The notes beneath the pieces were generated by a model. The model was not told the DNA's origin and searched no databases. It saw nothing but the letters and a program-made list of their open reading frames with translations. The translations under genes and the position numbers were made by a program. Shown in pieces: positions 8,808 to 16,846 of a stretch of DNA of 64,000 nt (the first letter of the stretch is position 1; every line of letters starts with the position of its first letter). This DNA is from Paludibacteraceae bacterium (GTDB lineage: Bacteria; Bacteroidota; Bacteroidia; Bacteroidales; Paludibacteraceae): NCBI GenBank assembly GCA_905234685.1, contig CAJOIR010000003.1:10586-74585 (forward strand), given 5' to 3'.

Positions 8808-10367
8808 TTATCCTATCTTCTCAAGCGCTGCCTTAACTCGGCGAAGGGTCTCTTCCTTGCCAAGCACGTCTGTTATCTCCCATATGTGAGGACCACGGGC
8901 AGCGCCTACAAGGCAGATGCGGAAAGCATTCATGACCAGACCTACGCCGTATTCCTTCTCTGCTATCCACGGCATAATCAGGTTGTCAAGTGCTTCTGCC
9001 GACCAGTCGTCTTGCTGCTCAAGCAGTGCAAGCATCTCTTTCATGTGACGCGGAGAGTCTTCTTTCCAACGTTTCTTCAGCGACTTCTCGTCATATTCTT
9101 CAGGCGCGGTGAAGAAGAAGTTGCATTGTTCCCATAATTCGCTCACGAAGTTGACACGCTCTTTCATCAGGCCTACTATATGCTCGATTGTTGGCATTGG
9201 ATATATGTTTGTAGCAACTCCGTGTGCTTCGAGAATAGGTATAAACTCTTTTGCAATGAGGCTGTTGTCACGCATCATGAGGTACTGGTGGTTGAACCAT
9301 TTGCCTTTCTCATAGTCGAATTTGGCTCCGGATTTGCTCACGCGGTCAAGCGAGAAGTCTTGTATCAATTCCTCCATTGAGTATATCTCCTTGTCACCGG
9401 TTTGATGCCAGCCAAGCAGGGCGAGGAAGTTGATTACTGCCTCTGGATAATAACCGCTCTCGCGATAACCGCTCGACACTGCTCCTGTCTTCTGGTCGTG
9501 GAATTCAAGAGGGAATACCGGGAATCCAAGGCGGTCGCCGTCACGCTTTGACAACTTGCCGTTGCCGTCTGGCTTCAGAAGCAGAGGCAGGTGGGCAAAT
9601 TCAGGCATGCTGTCCTCCCAACCGAAAGCGCGGTAGAGAAGCACATGCAGCGGAGCACTTGGCAACCATTCCTCACCGCGTATAACGTGGCTTACTTCCA
9701 TCAGGTGGTCGTCAACTATGTTGGCAAGGTGATAGGTGGGCAGGTCGTCTGCTGACTTGTATAACACCTTATCATCAAGTATATTGCTGTTTATTACCAC
9801 CTCTCCGCGTATGAGGTCGTGTACATGCACGTCTTCGTTAGGAGTTATCTTGAAACGTACTACATACTGTTCACCATCTTTGATTCGCCGCTCTACCTCT
9901 TCCGCCGGCATGGTGAGAGAGTTGTGCATCAGCATGCGTGTGGAGGCGTCATACTGGAAATTCTTTATCTCATTTCTCTTCTGCTCCAACTCTTCGTGGG
10001 TGTCGAATGCTATATAGGCATTGCCTGAATCAAGCAGTTGTTTTACGTATTTGTGGTATATCTCCCTACGCTCTGACTGACGGTAAGGGCCATGGATATT
10101 TAACCCGTTAGCCTTTTCACCTTTTAGCCCTTTGCCCCATACACCTATACCTTCGTCTATCTCAATGCCCAACCATTGCAGTGCTTCTATGATATACTCC
10201 TCTGCTCCAGGTACGAAGCGGGTCGAGTCGGTATCTTCTATTCGTAGCAGCATGTCACCGCCATGCTGACGGGCAAAAAGGTAGTTATACAAAGCAGTTC
10301 TCACACCGCCGATATGCAGCGCCCCTGTTGGTGATGGCGCAAAACGTACGCGTACTCTTCTTTCCAT
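8808..10367 (-). CDS. gltX: Glutamyl-tRNA synthetase
   Basis: This 519-residue class I aminoacyl-tRNA synthetase charges tRNA-Glu. The start [20 protein letters not shown] carries the HIGH-type motif (HIGG at 18-21) and the second signature appears as [11 protein letters not shown] around residue 272. The RFxPSPTG opening and the insertion with [17 protein letters not shown] are typical of the bacterial enzyme. A divergent promoter region separates it from the serine hydrolase gene. recQ starts close after its stop. Confidence 0.98.
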   Translation of the reverse strand: MERRVRVRFAPSPTGALHIGGVRTALYNYLFARQHGGDMLLRIEDTDSTRFVPGAEEYIIEALQWLGIEIDEGIGVWGKGLKGEKANGLNIHGPYRQSERREIYHKYVKQLLDSGNAYIAFDTHEELEQKRNEIKNFQYDASTRMLMHNSLTMPAEEVERRIKDGEQYVVRFKITPNEDVHVHDLIRGEVVINSNILDDKVLYKSADDLPTYHLANIVDDHLMEVSHVIRGEEWLPSAPLHVLLYRAFGWEDSMPEFAHLPLLLKPDGNGKLSKRDGDRLGFPVFPLEFHDQKTGAVSSGYRESGYYPEAVINFLALLGWHQTGDKEIYSMEELIQDFSLDRVSKSGAKFDYEKGKWFNHQYLMMRDNSLIAKEFIPILEAHGVATNIYPMPTIEHIVGLMKERVNFVSELWEQCNFFFTAPEEYDEKSLKKRWKEDSPRHMKEMLALLEQQDDWSAEALDNLIMPWIAEKEYGVGLVMNAFRICLVGAARGPHIWEITDVLGKEETLRRVKAALEKIG

Positions 10368-10423
10368 AAAACTTATAATTAAGAGGATTTACCCTTATGC
10401 TGTATTATTGTCTTTTGTTCTTG

Positions 10424-10455
10424 CAAAATTAGTGCATTTTTTTTGAATACGCAAC
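10424..10455 (-). promoter_or_regulatory. Promoter of gltX
   Basis: On the minus strand GTTG at 10455-10452 and TAATTTTG at 10431-10424 with about 20 bases between them; the start would lie about 50 bases before the gltX ATG. Confidence 0.55.
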
Positions 10456-10502
10456 ATGTAAGATTGCCTATTTTGACAAAATCGCAGCATTCGATAGTAG
10501 AA

Positions 10503-10534
10503 TTTGTATGATTGAAGTGAATGTTGTATCTTTG
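10503..10534 (+). promoter_or_regulatory. Promoter of the serine hydrolase-ribF operon
   Basis: TTTG at 10503-10506 and TATCTTTG at 10527-10534 with 20 bases between them, a full match to the Bacteroidota -33/-7 consensus. Confidence 0.75.
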
Positions 10535-10605
10535 CAAAGTAGATGAAAATGACCATACTTTCACTCTTATTTCAATATATGCTCAATATATGCTGACTGA
10601 TATAT

Positions 10606-11787
10606 ATGCTTAAACATTCACTTATAATTCTTGTTGCTTTGGTAGGCAGTTTTTTTCTTGCTGCTTGCAATGCTGGTGTCAACAGCCGCAGTGTTAAGTC
10701 TTTCGAGGCTCAGGTGGAGCATATTCGGTTAGATTTGAAGAATACGGGTCTTGCGGTCGTGTTGGTGAAGAATAACAGTATATGTTATCACAAGTCGTTT
10801 GGCATGCGAAGTGTAGAAAATGCCGACACTCTGCACGATGATGATATGTTTCGTATCGCATCTATCTCCAAGTCTTTCACCACTACTTCGTTGTTACAGT
10901 TGGCGGAACAGGGTAAGGTGAGTCTTTCAGACGATGTAAGCATTCTTGCAGGTTTCTATATCCGCAATCCTCATTATCCTGACATCCCTGTTACCTTGGA
11001 AATGCTCCTCTCGCACACATCTTCTTTGAACGACAGTCAGGGGTATTTCAACTTCGACTTGATAAGTGACTCGTCTGAGATTCATTGGAAAGACTGCTTC
11101 AACGACTATGAGCCTGGGAATGGATACGAATACTGCAACCTTAACCTTAATCTTGCAGGTGCCATACTGGAGCGACTGTCGGGTGAGCGGTTTGACCTTT
11201 ACATAAAGAATCATATCCTTCAGCCTTTATGTCTTGAAGGAGGTTATAATGTGGATTCGCTCGACAGAAGCCGCTTTGTACAATTGTATAACATATATGA
11301 AGACAGTGTGGTCAACACCTCCTTGGAGGCGTATGCCTCGCGTGGTGAAAGACTGCGCGATTACCGTTTCGGCTACGACACTCCTCTGTTTTCTCCCACA
11401 GGCGGTATGAAACTTTCGGCTCTCAGTCTGGCTAAGTATATGCTTATGCACATGAACTATGGAACTTCGCCAGACGGAGTGAAGATAATAAGTGGGGAGA
11501 GTAGTTGTGAAATGCAGCGTCCGCGCTCAGATGAAGAGAATTATGGTCTGACGCTCTGGCAGACCGACAGGTATTCTCCTGGTGTAACGCTGACAGGTCA
11601 TACAGGAGGAGCATACGGTATGCGTAGTGCTATGTTCTTCAACCCTGAAAAGAAATACGGTTTTGTTGTCATTTCTTCTGGCGCTCTTGAGCCGGAACTT
11701 GATACTGACCCGTCAGGCTCTGACTGCAGCAATCTCAATATCCTTACTCGTGTGCTCAGCCTGATGTATGAAACGTTTGTAAAATAA
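10606..11787 (+). CDS. Serine hydrolase lipoprotein, beta-lactamase class C/PBP fold
   Basis: This 393-residue protein has a lipoprotein signal peptide (lipobox FLAAC, Cys21) and a beta-lactamase-related serine hydrolase domain. The nucleophile motif SISK is at residues 86-89, a Tyr-Cys-Asn (YCN) stands for the YxN motif near 184, and HTGGAYG near 330 stands for the KTG box. Such proteins act on cell-wall peptides or other esters and amides in the periplasm; beta-lactam resistance should not be assumed. Its TAA is followed at once by the ATG of the next gene, so it heads an operon with the acyltransferase-like protein and ribF. Confidence 0.9.
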   Translation: MLKHSLIILVALVGSFFLAACNAGVNSRSVKSFEAQVEHIRLDLKNTGLAVVLVKNNSICYHKSFGMRSVENADTLHDDDMFRIASISKSFTTTSLLQLAEQGKVSLSDDVSILAGFYIRNPHYPDIPVTLEMLLSHTSSLNDSQGYFNFDLISDSSEIHWKDCFNDYEPGNGYEYCNLNLNLAGAILERLSGERFDLYIKNHILQPLCLEGGYNVDSLDRSRFVQLYNIYEDSVVNTSLEAYASRGERLRDYRFGYDTPLFSPTGGMKLSALSLAKYMLMHMNYGTSPDGVKIISGESSCEMQRPRSDEENYGLTLWQTDRYSPGVTLTGHTGGAYGMRSAMFFNPEKKYGFVVISSGALEPELDTDPSGSDCSNLNILTRVLSLMYETFVK

Positions 11788-12939
11788 ATGGTATTTATGG
11801 AAAAGCAGAAACGACTTGTAGCTCTTGATGTTCTTCGAGGTATCACCATCGCAGGAATGATAACGGTGAATAACCCAGGATCATGGAGTCATATATATGC
11901 TCCGTTGCGTCACGCTGAATGGAATGGTTGTACTCCTACCGACCTTGTGTTTCCCTTCTTTATGTTTGTTATGGGTGTAGCGATGTATATTTCATGGAGC
12001 AAGACGGATTTTCGTCTCACTTGGCACGCTGTGGGCAAACTGCTTTATCGTGGTTTGTTGCTTGTGCTCATTGGGTGGGCAATAGGTTGCTATGGTATTA
12101 CTTTGCGAACACTCTCTGCTGATGGTACTTGGACTGATGTGTGGCAGAAGATTCTGCATAACATGCGTTTTATGGGTGTTTTGCCAAGACTCGGCATTGT
12201 CTCTATACTTGGTGGGTTGTGTTTGTTGCTTTTCAAACCGAAGCATGCACCTTGGGTTGCTGCTGTGCTCATGATAATATATTGTATAATAATAGGTGTG
12301 ACAGGCAGTTTCGATTTGAATACTGACAATATCGTGGCACGCCTTGACGTTGCTGTGCTCGGAGAAGGACACATGTATCACAAGGGTGGCATTGCTTTCG
12401 ACCCGGAAGGACTCCTTTCTACCATACCTTGTGTCGCCCACTGTCTGCTTGGTGTAATGGCAGGTATGCTTATAATGCGCCCGTCTGACAAATGGCAGAA
12501 GGTTAACAACTTGTTCATTTTTGGAAGTATCATTCTGTTGAGCGGTTTTCTGCTTGACTATGCATTTCCTATAAACAAAAGTTTGTGGAGCGCAAGTTAT
12601 GTGCTTGTGACTTGCGGCTTGGCATCATTGTTGTTGGCGCTGCTTATATGGATTATTGATATTAAAGGTAAGCGAACTTGGGCGGTATTCTTCGAAAGTT
12701 TTGGTGCCAATCCTCTGTTTATCTTTGTACTGTCAGGCATAATAGTGATAACCATATCCAACATACGTTTCGGTTTCCATGGTGACCAGTATTCACTTTG
12801 GAGTTTCTGGTATAAAGTATGTATTCAACCGTTGTTTGGTGACAAAGGTGGTTCACTTGTATGTGCACTATCGCTTGTAGGTATAATGTGGTGTATCGGT
12901 TATCCATTATATAGAAAGAATATTTATATCAAGTTGTAA
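11788..12939 (+). CDS. DUF5009/NagX-like membrane acyltransferase
   Basis: This 383-residue protein is an integral membrane protein with about ten hydrophobic segments. The start KRLVALDVLRGITIAGMI and the WNGCTPTDLVFPFFMFVMG block near residues 45-63 match the family of heparan-alpha-glucosaminide N-acetyltransferase-like proteins. In Bacteroidota these are thought to move acetyl groups across the membrane to sugars, but the acceptor is unknown. The frame starts directly after the upstream stop; a second ATG three codons in (11797, MEKQKR) is equally possible. It overlaps ribF by one base (TAATG). Confidence 0.88.
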   Translation: MVFMEKQKRLVALDVLRGITIAGMITVNNPGSWSHIYAPLRHAEWNGCTPTDLVFPFFMFVMGVAMYISWSKTDFRLTWHAVGKLLYRGLLLVLIGWAIGCYGITLRTLSADGTWTDVWQKILHNMRFMGVLPRLGIVSILGGLCLLLFKPKHAPWVAAVLMIIYCIIIGVTGSFDLNTDNIVARLDVAVLGEGHMYHKGGIAFDPEGLLSTIPCVAHCLLGVMAGMLIMRPSDKWQKVNNLFIFGSIILLSGFLLDYAFPINKSLWSASYVLVTCGLASLLLALLIWIIDIKGKRTWAVFFESFGANPLFIFVLSGIIVITISNIRFGFHGDQYSLWSFWYKVCIQPLFGDKGGSLVCALSLVGIMWCIGYPLYRKNIYIKL

Positions 12940-13799
12940 TGGGTTTTATTGCTACCATAGGATTCTTCGACGGAGTGCATGTCGGGCATAGATATGTGAT
13001 TCGGGAGTTGTGTGCAGAGGCAGAGCATCGTGGCATGCAGGCTATGGTGATTTCTTTTTCGTGTCATCCTCGTCAACTGCTTTCACCTGACATGCCTGTC
13101 ACACTTCTTACAACAACTGTTGAGCGTGAAACTATGCTTCGCGAGTGCGGTGTGCACAAGGTGGAGATGCTTCGCTTCGAAGATGTACGCAAGATGACAG
13201 CTGAGCAGTTTATGCAATATATTCATGAGCAATTTAATGTTGATGCGTTGCTTATGGGTTATGACCAGCGTTTTGGCAGCGATATGCCTGCTACTGCTGA
13301 CGATTATAAGTCTATGGCTGCCAGGGTTGGTTTGGAGATAGTTCAATTAACGGAGTGTGACGATGTGAATACTCATGTTAGTTCTACAGTTATACGCAGG
13401 ATGCTGCTTAAGGGGAAAGTTACAGATGCCAACCGTTTGCTTGGGTATGAATATAGTCTTAGTGGCAAGGTTGTGCATGGCAGGCAACTAGGCAGACAAA
13501 TAGGTTTCCCTACTGCTAATATTGAAGTTGAAGGCGACAAACTCATTCCTATGGACGGAGTATATGCAGTTGGAGTTTGCATGCAAGGTAAATTGGCTAA
13601 GGGAATTCTCAATATCGGCAATAACCCGACGATTAATGCTGAAAAGCGTACTCTCGAAGTGCATATTGTTGACTATGATGGAGAACTGTATGAGCAGCAA
13701 CTGACAGTGTCATTTAGACGTTTCATTCGAGAAGAGCGTAGTTTCCGCTCTATTGAAGACTTGCGAAAACAGATTGCTGCAGATGTAAGTGGCATGTAA
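12939..13799 (+). CDS. ribF: Bifunctional riboflavin kinase/FAD synthetase
   Basis: This 286-residue enzyme converts riboflavin to FMN and then FAD. The N-terminal nucleotidyltransferase domain shows GFFDGVHVGHRYVI at residues 8-21 and MGYDQRFG near 104. The C-terminal riboflavin kinase domain shows GRQLGRQIGFPTANI near 181-195 and the NIGNNPTIN stretch. It is slightly short at the N-terminus, where it starts directly at the HxGH domain. Its ATG overlaps the stop of the upstream membrane gene, so translation is probably coupled. Confidence 0.96.
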   Translation: MGFIATIGFFDGVHVGHRYVIRELCAEAEHRGMQAMVISFSCHPRQLLSPDMPVTLLTTTVERETMLRECGVHKVEMLRFEDVRKMTAEQFMQYIHEQFNVDALLMGYDQRFGSDMPATADDYKSMAARVGLEIVQLTECDDVNTHVSSTVIRRMLLKGKVTDANRLLGYEYSLSGKVVHGRQLGRQIGFPTANIEVEGDKLIPMDGVYAVGVCMQGKLAKGILNIGNNPTINAEKRTLEVHIVDYDGELYEQQLTVSFRRFIREERSFRSIEDLRKQIAADVSGM

Positions 13800-13822
13800 T
13801 TATTCTTAGATTACAAAACTAT

Positions 13823-13853
13823 TTTGCAGATATTAAAATAGTAATTATCTTTG
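13823..13853 (+). promoter_or_regulatory. Promoter of the 13.9-kb lipoprotein gene
   Basis: TTTG at 13823-13826 and TATCTTTG at 13846-13853, 19 bases apart. The -7 box covers the TTG at 13851, which rules that codon out as a translation start. Confidence 0.7.
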
Positions 13854-13898
13854 CAACGGAGAAAGATGTCTTTTAAGCGTAAAATTTTGTATAAATAT

Positions 13899-16199
13899 AT
13901 GAGAAATTTTATATGTTTTAATGATATGGCAATTGTGTGTTGCTTGTTGTTGTTTGTTATGCTTGGTTCATGTCAGAATAATGTTGAACCCGAGCAGCCT
14001 GAAGCTGACTATCACTATTCACTTTTAGTGATAAATGCTACATACAACACGGAAATGGTGATTGACAGTGTACAAGGTAGTATATCAAAGATAGTTTCCT
14101 CACCATCGTGGTTGCATTTTGTACAGAAAGGTAATGACAACGACAATCACCCTGTAATGCGTGTGAGCATAACTCCTTCGGCAAGTGGTGAAGCAAGAGA
14201 AGGTAGCGTTTATTTGCAGACAGCTAACGGTAAAGTGATTCATATCGCAGTGACGCAAACTGCTTGTCTTGACATTAACCCTGGCGCTGATAATGCGTTG
14301 TCAGGATTCAACAAAAGCAACTGGCGTACACAGAAGACAATAGCCATCTACAATAACCATGCAATAGGAGGGTGGGATACTATAGCTTTGCCCTGGGCAG
14401 ATGTGTCGCAAACATCACTGCCGATTAAGTATTTGTATCCTAATACCGAAAAAGTGTGGCAGTTGGCATTCAATCTATGTGACGACAAGTCTGTCCCTGG
14501 CACAAATATGTTCGCATTGTGGGATAGTATTCGCAATTGTATGCGTTTCTATGTCTATTTGGATGAAATTCCTAACTATAATGCATCGTCTTACTATTTC
14601 GTGGCTAATTTGAACACGAGCAACAATAGTCATATCTTCGATGCCAACACCACAGGTTGGCAACCATCCGACTCATTGTTGCATAAGAATTGGAGTAGTT
14701 CTATTGCAGATCCGTCTCTTGTTTCTCCTAATAGGAATCAAATCACATTCGCTCCCATATCAGGCAATGTTACAGGTGCACTCAATCCGGGATGGATTTG
14801 CTACGAGATGGCTTTCAGCGGTATTAGCAAACTTGATGGCAAAGACAAGTTGGATATTTCGCTGCAGAGCATTGCCCAGTCCTCTATCAGCGGTTCTGCT
14901 ACTATTACCGGCACACTCTCATCTATAGGCGATTCTTCATTTATCACAGCACCGGGGAGCGGTATGCGTGCTGCATCTGTAGGACTCTCTACTGCCAATA
15001 GCACCCTCTCGAGCATCGCATCAATTATTTCTACAATAGTAAATTTGGGTAGCGAACATGTAACTGCTCAAAAGGCAGTAGGATTTTTGGGCGGAATAGG
15101 TGCATTGTCAGGATTGGTTGGAGGCGTATTGCAGACGATAGAGGAAGCAGGTGATACAAAATACAATATTGATCTCAAGATGAATGTGAAAGAGAAAGCA
15201 GATATTACCATGACATCTTTCTCTTCGCAAGGTACCACTTTGGCACCGGTATCAATGTCAGTTGATTATCTCTTCAACAATATCCTCCAAACCAAAAATT
15301 CGGCAAGCAATTCCAATACTTACAGCATCGGGGTCTGGAATCTGGCGGATAATCCTGTGGTTTATGTATCCAGTGACGCTTTGTTCTTCAATGGCAGATA
15401 TAGTGAATATAGCAATTGGACTGCGATGGGTAATGATGGTATTCGTCATGATGCTGCTTGGGGAGGTATAGAAGAGCCCGCTTTGCGCTATGCTACTTTC
15501 CTTGATCCTACATCGCTAAATCTCATTCTAAACAGCGACAACATTCTTTTCCCCTTCGATAAAGTAGATTCTGTAAAACTCCTTGCATACGACTTTGTTT
15601 TCTGCGATGATGGTTATTCTTTGCCAATTAGACCTTATTATCAGTTCTACGGACTTGAATGCGAGCCACTACCAATTACTTCTGTAGTCAATGGCAGCTT
15701 CTGGAAAACGCTTGATGACCCCAATGCAATGAGGCGGGTGATGTGCAAGGATAATTATCTAATGCTTGATACCACAGTTTCTCCCGTTTATCGCAGCAGA
15801 AAGAACTCTGAAATAGCAAAATACAATTGCACAACCAAGTTTGCTGGAACTACTCTTGAACTCGATGAGGATTTGAAGATGTATGAGATTGTAATGAACC
15901 CTGTTCTCTATGTGCCTGTATCCGAAGGTTCTACCTACATTATGTACCCCAAAAATGTATTTCTGGAGAATCTTGGAATTTCTGTTGTGTTGGAACTTAC
16001 AATCAATGGCGAGAAATTTTTGTATGCAGAACGTTTTCTGCCTAAATTCAAATCATTCAGTCGCAATGATATACCTGAACTCAGAGAGAGACTTTACAAT
16101 ACCCCGACTCCTGCCACTTATGAAGGCAAACCTTATGTTCAACCTCTTTTTGAGCAACAAAAAGACAAAGCACTGCGTATTTTGGATTTACTGAAATAA
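13899..16199 (+). CDS. Large lipoprotein of unknown function with N-terminal BACON-like domain
   Basis: A protein of about 766 residues that I do not recognise as a whole. It has a lipoprotein signal (LLFVMLGSC). Residues about 35-125 look like a BACON-type domain (PSWLHF, VSITPSASGEAREGSVYLQT, VTQTACL). A long stretch rich in Ser, Ala and Gly between about 325 and 410 contains hydrophobic, small-residue segments such as VGFLGGIGALSGLVGGVL. The C-terminal third looks like a soluble beta-rich domain. The start at 13899 is chosen because the earlier ATG at 13866 lies almost on the predicted transcription start; 13926 is also possible. A small predicted outer-membrane protein follows. Confidence 0.75.
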   Translation: MRNFICFNDMAIVCCLLLFVMLGSCQNNVEPEQPEADYHYSLLVINATYNTEMVIDSVQGSISKIVSSPSWLHFVQKGNDNDNHPVMRVSITPSASGEAREGSVYLQTANGKVIHIAVTQTACLDINPGADNALSGFNKSNWRTQKTIAIYNNHAIGGWDTIALPWADVSQTSLPIKYLYPNTEKVWQLAFNLCDDKSVPGTNMFALWDSIRNCMRFYVYLDEIPNYNASSYYFVANLNTSNNSHIFDANTTGWQPSDSLLHKNWSSSIADPSLVSPNRNQITFAPISGNVTGALNPGWICYEMAFSGISKLDGKDKLDISLQSIAQSSISGSATITGTLSSIGDSSFITAPGSGMRAASVGLSTANSTLSSIASIISTIVNLGSEHVTAQKAVGFLGGIGALSGLVGGVLQTIEEAGDTKYNIDLKMNVKEKADITMTSFSSQGTTLAPVSMSVDYLFNNILQTKNSASNSNTYSIGVWNLADNPVVYVSSDALFFNGRYSEYSNWTAMGNDGIRHDAAWGGIEEPALRYATFLDPTSLNLILNSDNILFPFDKVDSVKLLAYDFVFCDDGYSLPIRPYYQFYGLECEPLPITSVVNGSFWKTLDDPNAMRRVMCKDNYLMLDTTVSPVYRSRKNSEIAKYNCTTKFAGTTLELDEDLKMYEIVMNPVLYVPVSEGSTYIMYPKNVFLENLGISVVLELTINGEKFLYAERFLPKFKSFSRNDIPELRERLYNTPTPATYEGKPYVQPLFEQQKDKALRILDLLK

Positions 16200-16275
16200 T
16201 CTGTGTCTCGCTTGCATCGAATACTTATTGAAAAAGAATAAACAATATAATATTAACCCTCAAAAAGTTTGTTTT

Positions 16276-16770
16276 ATGAAAAGAATTATTACTATTGCGT
16301 TGGCGTTGCTGATGGTAGTGTCAGTTAGTGCGAAGAAGTATGAGTACAGCCTTGGTCTTTCTACAGGTATGGCACTCGGTATTTGTTTCAAGACAATGAT
16401 TAACCCGCATTTCACCATCATTGATGACTTGTACTACGGTATGTCGTTCTTTGGCGTACAAGGTGGTGGTGGTGCAATGGATGAATTTATTGACTGCGTT
16501 AACTTCGCTTATCAGGGAGAAGGCACCAAGGGACAGAATATCGCTCTTGATTGGTATGTCGGAGGTGGTACTAAACTGGGCGCTGCTGGTGGCTTTGGTA
16601 TGGGTAAATGGGGTTTCAATGCTCTTGTTGGCTTTGAAATCAACTTTATCAATGCTCCTATGGCTATTAACTTCGATTTCCGTCCAGGTTTTGGCTTAGG
16701 CTTTGGCGGAGGAGGTGTAATGCCTATGTTTGACTCGTCTATCAACGCTGGTATCAGATACACATTCTAA
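16276..16770 (+). CDS. Small predicted outer-membrane beta-barrel protein
   Basis: A 164-residue protein with a signal peptide (MKRIITIALALLMVVSVSAK) followed by alternating hydrophobic and glycine-rich strands, ending in GIRYTF with the C-terminal phenylalanine usual for outer-membrane barrels. Glycines are dense near the end (GFGLGFGGGGV). No family is recognised. The frame opens at a TTG at 16228, but the ATG at 16276 gives the signal peptide. It lies 76 bases after the large lipoprotein gene, with no own promoter seen, so the two may act together. Confidence 0.75.
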   Translation: MKRIITIALALLMVVSVSAKKYEYSLGLSTGMALGICFKTMINPHFTIIDDLYYGMSFFGVQGGGGAMDEFIDCVNFAYQGEGTKGQNIALDWYVGGGTKLGAAGGFGMGKWGFNALVGFEINFINAPMAINFDFRPGFGLGFGGGGVMPMFDSSINAGIRYTF

Positions 16771-16797
16771 TATCACGATACTTGGTTGTCATATAAT

Positions 16798-16826
16798 AAA
16801 AGCCATTCCAATCAGGGAATGGCTTT
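16798..16826. terminator. Bidirectional terminator between convergent genes
   Basis: AAAAGCCATTCC (16798-16809) pairs with GGAATGGCTTTT (16815-16826), flanked by A and T runs. It can end the 16276 gene and the receptor gene that ends at 16847. Confidence 0.9.
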
Positions 16827-16846
16827 TATTATTGTTTTTCTTTTAT

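Noticed and set aside
10606..11787. Serine hydrolase as a beta-lactam resistance gene
   Set aside because: The SxxK fold is shared by many lipoprotein esterases and peptidases; nothing shows lactam specificity.
11992..12441. 149-codon minus-strand frame inside the acyltransferase gene
   Set aside because: Shadow of a membrane protein gene in another frame; no start context or family features.
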